Shown here: positions 16,638-26,500 of the stretch, piece after piece
How positions within the stretch are numbered: the first letter of the stretch is position 1
Layout of the letters: every line of letters begins with the position of its first letter
Assembly: GCA_040235565.1 (NCBI GenBank)
Contig: JBECLA010000031.1
Span: 1 to 31,009 of the forward strand
Direction of reading: 5' to 3'
DNA length: 31,009 nt
Source of the DNA: JAHEIJ01 sp040235565
GTDB taxonomy: Bacteria; Pseudomonadota; Gammaproteobacteria; UBA6429; Thiohalophilaceae
The notes under the pieces: model-generated
Databases searched by the model: none
Told to the model about the DNA's origin: nothing
The model's input: only the letters and a program-made list of their open reading frames with translations
Translations under genes and position numbers: made by a program

Positions 16638-17984
16638 ATGAATAATAAAACCCTCATCGATCGTGATCTACAAACCCTCTGGCATCCCTGCACCCAGATG
16701 AAGGATCACGAATGGCTGCCACTGGTCCCTATCAAGTCCGCGCAAGGCGTCTGGCTGGAAGATTTTGAGGGCAAGCGTTATCTTGATGCGATTTCATCCT
16801 GGTGGGTCAACCTTTTCGGGCATTGTAATCCCCGAATCAATCAGCGCATCAAGTCACAACTGGACCAGCTGGAACACGTCATTCTGGCCGGTTTCACTCA
16901 CGAACCCGTGGTCAGCCTGTCGGAACAACTGCAGCAGCTCACTCCGCCGGGTCTGAACCACTGTTTTTATGCCGACAACGGTTCCTCCGCGGTCGAAGTT
17001 GCCCTCAAGATGAGTTTTCATTACTGGCGTAATAAAGGCCAGAAAGAGAAAACCCGTTTCATTACCCTCAGCAACAGTTATCACGGGGAAACCCTCGGCG
17101 CACTGGCTGCCGGTGATGTGGCCCTTTACAAGGAAACCTATCAACCTCTGCTGATGGATGTCATCACAGTTCCTTCACCGGATTGTTACCACCGGGAAAA
17201 TGATGAATCCTGTGCCAGTCATACTGCTCGGATGTTTTCCCATATGCGTACTACCCTGGAAAAACATGCCGACAAAGTCTGTGCCGTACTGGTGGAACCA
17301 CTGGTACAGTGCGCCGGCAATATGCGCATGTACGATCCGGTCTATCTGCAGTTGTTGCGTGAAGCATGTGATGAATTTGGTGTCCACCTCATCGCTGATG
17401 AAATTGCCGTAGGCTTTGGTCGCACCGGTACTCTGTTTGCTTGCGAACAGGCAAATATCACGCCCGATTTTATGTGCCTGTCAAAGGGACTAACCGGCGG
17501 TTATTTGCCGCTCTCTGTTACTCTCACCAGTGACGAGATTTACGCGGCATTTTACGATGAGTACCAGAACCTCACCGCGTTTTTACATTCCCACAGCTAT
17601 ACCGGCAATCCGCTTGGTTGTGCAGCCGCCCTGGCAACACTGGAAATCTTCCAGCAGGATCAGGTCATTGAAACGAACAGAATTCTGAGCCAGGCCATGG
17701 CAAACGCCACGCGACAACTCCAGGATCATCCTTACGTTGCCGAAGTCCGCCAAACCGGCATGATCCTGGCGATAGAAATGGTACAGGATAAAATCGCGCG
17801 CACCCCCTGGCCATGGCAGCAACGTCGCGGTCTGCGGGTTTATCAACATGGTTTGCAAAATGGTGTGTTATTACGCCCGCTGGGGAATGTCGTGTATTTC
17901 ATGCCTCCCTACATTATCACCCGGGAAGAAATCGACCTGATGGTCAAGGTCGCGGCCGAAGGAATTGAACTTGCGACACAATAG
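16638..17984 (+). CDS. bioA: Adenosylmethionine-8-amino-7-oxononanoate aminotransferase
   Basis: BioA is a PLP enzyme of biotin synthesis that converts 8-amino-7-oxononanoate to 7,8-diaminononanoate and, unusually, uses SAM as amino donor. The 448 residues fit the class III aminotransferase fold. Signatures are LWHPCTQMKDH (14-24), DAISSWWVNLFGH (50-62), YHGETLGAL (148-156), ADEIAVGFGRTG (253-264, D254 contacts the PLP ring) and the Schiff-base lysine K283 in CLSKGLTGGYLPLS. The substrate-specific N-terminal WHPCTQM supports BioA over other class III enzymes. No other bio gene is nearby; its link to the neighbours is SAM use. The gap from metF is 87 bases with nothing recognisable in it. Confidence 0.95.
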   Translation: MNNKTLIDRDLQTLWHPCTQMKDHEWLPLVPIKSAQGVWLEDFEGKRYLDAISSWWVNLFGHCNPRINQRIKSQLDQLEHVILAGFTHEPVVSLSEQLQQLTPPGLNHCFYADNGSSAVEVALKMSFHYWRNKGQKEKTRFITLSNSYHGETLGALAAGDVALYKETYQPLLMDVITVPSPDCYHRENDESCASHTARMFSHMRTTLEKHADKVCAVLVEPLVQCAGNMRMYDPVYLQLLREACDEFGVHLIADEIAVGFGRTGTLFACEQANITPDFMCLSKGLTGGYLPLSVTLTSDEIYAAFYDEYQNLTAFLHSHSYTGNPLGCAAALATLEIFQQDQVIETNRILSQAMANATRQLQDHPYVAEVRQTGMILAIEMVQDKIARTPWPWQQRRGLRVYQHGLQNGVLLRPLGNVVYFMPPYIITREEIDLMVKVAAEGIELATQ

Positions 17985-18124
17985 GGATGAGGGACGAGAC
18001 AATACCTTAACAACTGTCATCCTCTGAAATAAATATTTGAAGTAATATTAATTTAATTTTCACCACTGAATAAAATGAAATGTAGGAAATCTTTTATGTT
18101 AACTCGTCCCTCGCCACTGATCTA
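17985..18124. repeat. bioA-rsmE spacer bounded by inverted heptamer repeats
   Basis: Just after the bioA stop are GGATGAG and GGACGAG (17985-17998). Near the other end, on the opposite strand, are TGGCGAG (18116-18110) and GGACGAG (18109-18103). This makes a perfect 10-base inverted repeat, GAGGGACGAG (17989-17998) with CTCGTCCCTC (18103-18112). The roughly 100 bases between them are very AT-rich and contain no gene. The layout could be a small non-autonomous element or a long-armed transcript-end structure. I see no target-site duplication. Confidence 0.5.
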
Positions 18125-18856
18125 ATGCGCATTCCTCGTATCTATCTGCCACAACCACTTAGCAGTGGCATCCGGATCGCGCTGGATGAGAATGCCCAGC
18201 GGCATGTGGTGCAGGTATTACGTCTTAAGTCCGGTCATCCCCTGGTTTTGTTCAATGGTCAGGGCGGTGAGTTTGAAGCACAACTTGTTCAGGTCACCAA
18301 ACGCGAGGCTCTGGTGCAGGTTGGCGCATTTCATAGTATTCAGCGTGAATCCCGTCTTGATACCCATCTGGGTCTGGGTATTTCCAAAGGCGAGCGCATG
18401 GACTTCGGTCTGCAAAAAGCGGTCGAGCTTGGTGTTACTGATATTACCCCCTTGTTCACCGAGCATTGCGTCGTGCAATTGGCAGACAAACGCATGGCAA
18501 AAAAACATGCCCACTGGCAGGCAGTGATTATCAGCGCCTGTGAACAGGCAGGTCGCAACACTATTCCGACCTTACATTCGGCAAAGTCCTTCTACCAGTG
18601 GCTGGATACCGTTGCCGCAACGACTAAACTGATCCTGGATCCTGAGGCCGGTACCACGTTATCGGAAATTCAAGTACCCAAACCGGAAGTTGTCTTGACC
18701 ATTGGTCCAGAAGGTGGTTTCAGCCAGAATGAAATCGAACAGGCCCGGGCAACAGGTTTTCAAGGAGTTACACTCGGGCCACGGATACTGCGTACCGAAT
18801 CCGCCGCACTCGCAGGGCTGGCAGCGGTGCAATGCTTGTGGGGTGACCTTGCTTGA
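18125..18856 (+). CDS. rsmE: 16S rRNA (uracil-1498-N3)-methyltransferase
   Basis: RsmE uses SAM to methylate N3 of U1498 in 16S rRNA of the 30S subunit. The protein has 243 residues, the usual length. It has an N-terminal PUA-like RNA-binding part (MRIPRIYL to about 75) and a C-terminal SPOUT knot with LGLGISKGERMDF (82-94), EQAGR (140-144), TIGPEGGFS (192-200) and LGPRILRTESA (217-227). The last two motifs form the SAM site. It is the last gene of the SAM-related plus-strand run and converges on chpC across a 50-base gap. That gap holds a short AGGCGT/ACGCCT hairpin (18873-18886) without a T-run. Confidence 0.96.
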   Translation: MRIPRIYLPQPLSSGIRIALDENAQRHVVQVLRLKSGHPLVLFNGQGGEFEAQLVQVTKREALVQVGAFHSIQRESRLDTHLGLGISKGERMDFGLQKAVELGVTDITPLFTEHCVVQLADKRMAKKHAHWQAVIISACEQAGRNTIPTLHSAKSFYQWLDTVAATTKLILDPEAGTTLSEIQVPKPEVVLTIGPEGGFSQNEIEQARATGFQGVTLGPRILRTESAALAGLAAVQCLWGDLA

Positions 18857-18906
18857 GATAGTTCTGACCGAAAGGCGTTGACGCCTACCGATGACATGAC
18901 TCGCAC

Positions 18907-19419
18907 TTACTGGCTGCGTAACCGTTCAACGCGCATCTCCAGATCATCGATATCAGGCACCAGCACCGGTTCACCACCAGCCAGATATTGACCGGCAACC
19001 GATTGTCTTGGCTCGGCTTCATCTCTGGCTTCAATCGAGTCGGGCTGTACCAGATGCAGTTTTGGCAGATCCTGAATCAATACGGCGATATAGGGTACAC
19101 GTGGATTACTATTCAGTGTATTCAGTACCGCAATACGATTACCCTGTAAATCATCTGCCACCATCCTGCCACTGGCCACCTCAAATGAAATCAATGGTAC
19201 TTTACGATCTCGCCAGGGCAACCAACCCAGTAACCAGTCAGGACCATCTGGTATAGCTTCGGGCTCCGCATAAGAAATCACTTCAGCCACTGCCGCGTTT
19301 GGCAATAACATCGTTTCCTCGAACAAAGGAAGTAACAGACAGTGTACAGCTTGCAGACTTCGGCCCGGCAAGGCAACTGAATCGCCAGCTGGCGGTATAT
19401 TACCTGTGGTATTGTCCAT
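18907..19419 (-). CDS. chpC: ChpC, CheW-like coupling protein of the pilus chemosensory system
   Basis: This 170-residue protein is a divergent CheW domain (about 22-150): HCLLLPLFEETMLLPNAAVA and LLGWLPWRDRKVPLISFE match CheW strands, and the C-terminal tail is rich in acidic and basic residues. It is the last gene of the pilG-chpC operon, 31 bases after chpB, matching the Pseudomonas order. AAGGA sits 7 bases before the ATG. In Pseudomonas ChpC is an accessory coupling protein for additional inputs. Identity rests mainly on position, because CheW-like sequences diverge quickly. Confidence 0.88.
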   Translation of the reverse strand: MDNTTGNIPPAGDSVALPGRSLQAVHCLLLPLFEETMLLPNAAVAEVISYAEPEAIPDGPDWLLGWLPWRDRKVPLISFEVASGRMVADDLQGNRIAVLNTLNSNPRVPYIAVLIQDLPKLHLVQPDSIEARDEAEPRQSVAGQYLAGGEPVLVPDIDDLEMRVERLRSQ

Positions 19420-19450
19420 AATGATTTCCTTCAGTCTTTAGCTATCGCAT

Positions 19451-20509
19451 CTATTGGCGATAACGTTGAATGAGCTTATGCGCCATTTGCCGTGGTGTCC
19501 CGCTGAAACTACTGTGACCCGCCTGTCTCACATTGTCTGGCATGGCACTGATCACACAACTGTGAGGTTCCTGCGTCCAGACTTCTCCGCCATCTCGTGT
19601 CAGCATATCGGCGCCGATCACGCCATCATCACACATCCCACTGAAAATTATACAATTGCAATCTTGCCGATAACGTTCGACCATATCCTGCAGCACAGAA
19701 TTGATAGATGGGCTATAAGCAGTCTCTGTCTGTAGTGGATGTAATTCCACCGCACCAATCGGATTGATCAACAGCCTTTCCTGTACTGGTACGACCATAA
19801 CTTCACCATGCCGAAGCACATGTCCAACCCGTGTCGGAATGACCCTGAATCTTGTGACCCGATCCAGCTGTTCCGCCAGCAAATTCATGAAGCTGGCTCC
19901 CAGATGTTGTGCGAGAATAAATGCCACCGGCAAGTTTGCCGGTAATTCGGCCAGGAACTGTTTGACTGCATCCGGCCCGCCTAATGAAGCACCCAGGACC
20001 CAGATATTCTTTGCCAGCTGGTCTTGTTGCACGAGCTGCGGTGGTTGCCTGGTTGTCGCTTCCACATTGGCCTGCCATCCCAGGTCGATATCCAGTTCGT
20101 CCCATTCCAGCTTGCCTGTCAGTTCGGCAATTTTACCCAACAGTTTGCCGTACCATTTGGCCAGCACGGTTGGTTCATTTAATGTCAGGCCACTCACATC
20201 ATTGAAAATTATCGGTACCGTCGACTCCTCCAATAATTGTTCCAGCAGCGTATCGTAATGCGTCATTCGCTCATCGACATCGAGTAGCAGAACATCTGCA
20301 CCACTGCGAGGTAATTTATCCAGCAATATTGTGCTCAACGGTTCATTAAATACCACCTTCAAACCATTGCGCTCCATCACGCGTTGCAGTTGCTGGCGAT
20401 GCCGCAGGGAATCAGACACAATCGCAAGCCTGACATTACCAAGCTCGGATTTCGGGAGCAATTCTGTCATGGTGGCATGCGTCTTATTGAGATTAGTCAC
20501 ACCGGTCAT
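19451..20509 (-). CDS. chpB: ChpB, CheB-type methylesterase of the pilus chemosensory system
   Basis: ChpB removes methyl groups from PilJ, opposing PilK. The 352-residue protein has an N-terminal receiver-like domain (about 26-110) with AIVSDS and DVLLLDVDE, but I cannot identify the usual receiver lysine, so phosphorylation control is uncertain. The C-terminal methylesterase domain (about 168-350) keeps the catalytic triad: serine in GASLGG (S175), histidine in AQHLG (H202) and aspartate in GMCDDG (D295). It lies 26 bases after chpA. No strong ribosome binding site marks the ATG, and the internal ATG at codon 14 is an alternative start. Confidence 0.92.
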   Translation of the reverse strand: MTGVTNLNKTHATMTELLPKSELGNVRLAIVSDSLRHRQQLQRVMERNGLKVVFNEPLSTILLDKLPRSGADVLLLDVDERMTHYDTLLEQLLEESTVPIIFNDVSGLTLNEPTVLAKWYGKLLGKIAELTGKLEWDELDIDLGWQANVEATTRQPPQLVQQDQLAKNIWVLGASLGGPDAVKQFLAELPANLPVAFILAQHLGASFMNLLAEQLDRVTRFRVIPTRVGHVLRHGEVMVVPVQERLLINPIGAVELHPLQTETAYSPSINSVLQDMVERYRQDCNCIIFSGMCDDGVIGADMLTRDGGEVWTQEPHSCVISAMPDNVRQAGHSSFSGTPRQMAHKLIQRYRQ

Positions 20510-20535
20510 TTTCAGAACATGCCAATACTGTCTGA

Positions 20536-23500
20536 TTAACTGGAAACCAGATTTTCAATATTTTGCAGCAAATCACTTTCGTTATATGGCTTACCCAGAT
20601 AGGCATTAACCCCGATATCCATAGCCCGCTGCCGATGCTTGGTCGCTGTACGTGAGGTAATCATGATAATCGGAATCTCTTTGAGATCCGCGTCATTCCG
20701 GATATTGGTTGCCAATTCAAAGCCATCCATCCTTGGCATTTCCACGTCGAGCAACATCACGTCCGGGTGATGTTCCTGCAACTGCGCCAGGGCATCCACA
20801 CCATCCTTGGCGGTGACGACGTCGTAATCGTTTCTTTCCAGCAAGCGGGTGGTCACTTTCCGCACAGTGATCGAATCATCCACGACCATCACGAGTGGCC
20901 TGGTCTGAACTTTTGCAACCGGTTCTGCCTGGACTTCGATCTCCTCTCCGCCTTCACTGGCTGACATGAGGCGAATCAGTACTCCGAGATCCAGAATCAG
21001 CATAACCTGCCCATCACCCATGATGGTGGCACCGGTAATGCCACTCAGGGTACTCAATTGCGGGCCAATCGGTTTGACAACGATTTCACGACTTCCGAGC
21101 ATGCCTTCCACCTGGATCGCAGCACGATGTTCACCACTGCGCACCAGCAATAAGGGGATCTTCTGGTTCTCGGCCGGAGGAACAGGCTTGCTGACTCCCA
21201 GAACGGTACCAAGATGCATCAAGGGATAATCTTCATCCAACCAGTGATAGACCGGTTGTTCCTGTGACTGCAATTGCTGTAATTCCTCGGCACTGATTCG
21301 TTCCACACCATGGACACTCAACAGAGGGATGGCATAATTTTCTTCACCTACATTGACCATCAAGGCACGGGTAATCGCCAGGGTCAGCGGCATATTGATG
21401 GTGAAGGTCGTGCCCTTGCCTCGCTCGGTGTCAATAGTCAGCAAACCACCAAGTTGCTTGATTTCCGTGTTTACCACATCCATCCCGACGCCGCGGCCGG
21501 CAACCTGGGTCACCTCTTCAGCGGTACTGAAGCCCGACTCCATGATCATGTTTAACAACACATCTTTGGCGACTTTCGCGCCTGGTTTAAGCAGGCCCTT
21601 CTCAATTGCCTTTTTCTGGATCGCTTCGAGATTAATCCCTGCCCCATCGTCGCTGACCTGGATAACAATATCCGAACCTTCGCGTTTGAAGGACAGGTTG
21701 ACTGTGCCGGTTTCCGGTTTGCCCTGTTCACGTCGTTGCCCCGGTGATTCAATCCCATGGGCGATGGCGTTGCGCAGCATATGCTCAATGGGGGGAATAA
21801 CCCGATCCAGTACGGTGCGATCCAATTCACCTTCCATTCCCAACAATTTCAGTTCGACGTGCTTGCCAAGTTCAGAACTGGTCTGCCTGACAATCCGTCG
21901 CAGACGTGGCGCCTGGCCTGCAAAAGGCACCATCCGTGTCCGCATCAGACCTTCCTGCAATTCTGTGTTTACCCGCGATTGTTGCAATAACAGGGTTTCG
22001 GATTCGCGCGTGATGTTGGCAAGAATTGTGCGCAAGCTATCCAGATCGCTCAAACTCTCCAACATACCGCGCGACAATTGCTGCATATGCGTGAAGCGGT
22101 CAAACTCCAGCGGATCAAATTCATCATGGGTCTGACTCAGGGTTTCTTCCTGCCGATACTGGATTTGGGCCTCAGTTTCAATTTCAAATGCACGTAACTG
22201 TTGTCGTAATCGGGAAATGGTGTCATCCAGTTCGCGCAAGTTGTAACGGAAAGAGTTGGTCTGCTGTTCCATGCGGGAACGATAAATACTCACCTCACCG
22301 GCAAAGTTCACCAGATTATCAAGCAAATCTGCACGTACACGCACCTGTTCGTGCTGAACGCGGGGAGTTTTTCGCCGATCCTGGACGGGCGCCTGTTCTT
22401 CGTCTGGTGCGAGCGTGCCCTTTTCTGCTTCAGCTTCATATGGCCGTTGGGTTTTCAACTCCACAACATTATCGGGTTCGGACCGTGCGGGTGAAGTTTC
22501 GTCTGCGGCAGAACTTTCCTGGTTTTTGAACAGGGTTGAACCGGGAGCGGAATCATCATCTCGTGGTTCTGCTTCCGGTTCTGCAGGACTTTTCAGTTCA
22601 GCCGCTGCTGGGGGAGTGTCATCAAATTGCAAGGCATCAGCCAGCGCCTCCAGTTCGCTGGTCAAATCCGGCTCATCAGCTGATACCTCAGATTCGCCAG
22701 GTGATGTTTCCGGCGCGGTTTGCTCCTCTGCCATTTCGGACTGGTGGTTATTTTCCAGACCCGCATCCTTACCGAGTGAGCTGCGGCCCAATAAGTTATC
22801 CACCTGTGCAATAAGGTCATTTGCCGGAGCCAGGCCTTGATTGGCTTTAACCTGGTCTAATAGATGGACCAGTCGATCCTGAGACTGTTGCAATACAGTA
22901 AACAGTTCCTTACTGACAAGCTGATGGCCATCGACGACCGCGGTTAATATGGATTCAATACTATGGCCCAAATCACCGATTTCCAGTACGCCCGCCATAC
23001 GCGCACCGCCCTTGAGAGTATGCAAGTGTCGCTGCAGGGCCTCGAGCGCTTCGGAATCATCGGTATTATCAATCCAGTGACTCAGGGTCTGGTCGCTCTC
23101 TTCCAGTATTTCTTCACCCTCTTCTATGAATATCTCCAGCAGCTCTTCATCATAGTCACGCGGCGCTAAGGTTACCGTTGCAGACTGTTCAGGTGGTGCA
23201 ATTTCAGCCGATCCAACAGTGCTTGCCTCACTGTTTGCTTCGAGTTCCTCAGCCGGGGTCTCTTCAACAGTAATTTCCATACTGGGTAGTTCAACAGCCG
23301 TGGTTTCGATCAGCGCTTCAACATTACCAAGCAGTTCACTGTTGCTGGCTATCACGGCACCGGGTCGGTCGAGTAAAGCCGTGGTGTCCTCAATGTACTG
23401 GATAGTCTGCTCGAGAAGTACCACAGCGTCTGCACTGATAGAGGACGAATGCTTCTGGATTTTCTTAATATAGTTTTCGAACTGACTACAGATATCTGAT

Positions 23501-26500
23501 ACCTGCTGGACACCTGTCGTACGTGAACTCCCCGTTAAGGTATGCACTGCCCGTAACAGATTGTCATTGACACTGCGATCAATATTTGCATGCCATCCTG
23601 CCGTGTATTCGCGCAGGGTATTCAAATGTGTTTCCACTTCCTTGCGATAAATATCCAGTAACACCGGATCAATATCCGGCAAGGGTGCAGGAGCCGCAGC
23701 GGCTTCACTTGCCTCTTCACCAGCCTCCTCATCAAGAGTTATCTCGAAAGCTTCTTCAGCCAGGCTTAACTCAAAATTCTCTTCCTCAGCCTGGTCTGTA
23801 GTGGGTTCCGCTGTTCCCGTTTCAATCTCAGTCGAATCCAGCTCAGGAACTTCAAACTGGGATAATGAATCCTGCGTGATCTCGATTTCCTCTTCGGTGA
23901 CAGGCTGGCTCGCAGGTCCAGTGGCACTCCACTTCACTTCCTTGCCTTGACTCAAATCATCCGCAGCACTCATCAGAGCCAAAACAGATTGATCAGCCCG
24001 GACACCCGTCTTAAATAATTCAAACAGTCGCGGTAAGGTATCCCGGCCATGATGCAAAACCTCAAACATCACTGGTGATACTTCAACGGTATTATCGATC
24101 ACCCGGTTTAGCATATTTTCAAAGGCCCAGGCGAATTCCCCGAGATCTTTCGCGCCTACCAGGCGACCTGAGCCTTTCAAGGTATGAAAAGAACGTCGCA
24201 TGTCCTTGAGTGCGTTTTCATTGGAGACGTCGGCCTCCCACTGGGACAGCAAATTGCTGATGTTCTGGTGTTCTTCTTCCGCTTCTTCCAGAAAAATCTC
24301 AATGATTTCCTCATCAATCTCATCTGGTGGTTCAATCACCGAGGCGATTGATGAAGATGACTCATTGGAGAGGTCAGCTTGCGGTGTTGCGGATACGGCA
24401 TCTTCTTCTATCGCAGCTGAATCATCGGCAACGTCTTCCAGTTCCAGGCCTTCAATCTCGAGCGAAAGGCTGTCATCATGCTGCCGGGGAGCAGCCGTAT
24501 CAGAACCCGGCTCACTCGCAAACTGATGCAGCCCACCCCGGTCCAGCATCATGGTGGGGTTCTCGTCGAAGCCGTCCAACTCCAGCGACATGGCGTTATC
24601 TACTGGTGACGCCTCGCTCGATGCTGAGGTGTCGGAGTCCTTTCCAGGCGCAGGCAGATCCTGATGGGTGATTGCATCACTGCTCCGCTCAGTGGCGAAA
24701 CCCGATTCCTCTGGCAGTTCCAATTCCAGCCCTGCAGGCTCATCGTCCAGCTTTAGGTCACTCACATCCAGGATGCGGGTGGCGTCCGCCTCATCCGGTG
24801 CCATTAGGTCCTGGCTGCTGTCGAGCATACTTGAGGTATTGATATCCGTTAGGGTGTCTTCCTGATCCGATACTGGTTCACCGGACGATTCGGACTCATC
24901 AACAACTGCCGGGCTTACCAAATTCTGCAAGGTATCATCATCGGGCGCCTGTAAATCAAGCTGGGTATCTTCCCCATCGCTACCCGGCATCACCAGTTCC
25001 ATTGATGACAGATCAATATCCGGGGTTTCGATTTCCCCCTGGCTGGCAGTACTGTCCCGCTCCCCTGCTATATCTGACCGGGCAAATTTATCCAGCGTTT
25101 GCAGGCTCTTTTCTGCAATATCGAGAATGGTATCAGGATGGCCCCATTTGCCAGCCAGAGATTCGAGGTAATATTCGATACTACTGACTGCATCGGCAAA
25201 GGCATCGAGTGCCTCATCTTCAGGAACATACCGTTTTTCCAGTAACTCGTCCCGGACATAATGATTACAGCGATCCAACAATAGTGCGGCACGCTCCAGA
25301 TCCAGTATCGACAAACTGCCGCGAATCTGATCCAGCGTAGCGGGTATGCCTTGCAACACTTCCGCGCTTGCGGTATTGCGGCTGAAATCATTCAAGGCAT
25401 CTTTCACATGCGCCAGTTCATTCCCGGCCTGCTCAATTACTGTACGCAACAATTGCTGTTGTTCAGCCTGTCGTAATTTTTCCTGGGCCTCACCTGCCTC
25501 ACCGATTTCTTCGGCTTCTTCGTTCGCCGCGCGTGCTACACTGGCTTCCTGCAACGAGGTTTCCAGAGACAACATGGCACCTGCAATATCCATGAGTCCG
25601 GATTCTGTCAACTCCTGCTCGCCCCTGGCCATGGCACGCAATACTTCGATCTGGTCCTGCACCATACGGCGCTGCAATCCCAGCCCCATCATGCCAAGGG
25701 TATCTGCCATCTGATTCAGGGTATCGCATAAAGGCTGCAGCTCGGCAGAGTCTCGCTCTTCCTTGCGCATGAAGACATCGAGCGTATCCTTGACGCGGGT
25801 CAGGTCTTCCAGCAACACCGAGGAAACGGTCCCCATCAGGGCCGCATTCGGACCCGCCAGGTCCGCACGCGCCTGTTCCAGCGTATGGGTATCAGGCATA
25901 ACCTGATCCAGTTTGAAGGCATTCTTCACTTCCCGGGTACGTTCATCAGAAGACTGGGAAGTGGCGACGTAATACAGCAGATTTTTCAGCAGTTCCTGCG
26001 GTGGCTCGTCGCTCAGAGCGGTAATACCGTTATCAATAATTTTCTTGATTTGACGATCCAGTTGTCCAAGTAATAGCTTGATCGAAACGCTGCTATTCAG
26101 CCCGCCGTGTTTGAGGCTCTCCACCAAACCGCCAGCGACCCATAACAATCGATTTATTTCCTGCACTGTGGCCGCCTGGCGTAGCATTTCAATCACGTCA
26201 CCAATGCGTTTCAGGCTGGCTTCACTATCCTTGTCGCGGAACCAGCCGAGCAAACCGAGGTGATAGTTGTGACGAAGTTTGCGTGCCAGGTCGATAATAT
26301 CGGTAGTGATCTCATCACTACTTGGGGCATCCACATTCAGATCGGGCGCAAACAGGGCATTTTCCGATAACAGTGCTTCCCCGCGAGCGGCACGCAAATC
26401 ATTTAACAACGGCATCAATACAACCGGAATATCCTGATGACCTGCCAGGAGATGTTCGAGATAGTCGGGTAGTTGCAAAATTCCCCGCATCAGAACTTCG

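Noticed and set aside
18873..18886. AGGCGT/ACGCCT hairpin as a bidirectional terminator between rsmE and chpC
   Set aside because: The stem is only 6 bp with a 2-base loop and has no T-run on either side, so a terminator call is not supported.
19797..20260. Long plus-strand frames opposite chpB, chpA, pilJ and other genes
   Set aside because: They mirror the codon structure of conserved minus-strand genes and give low-complexity products with no family resemblance.
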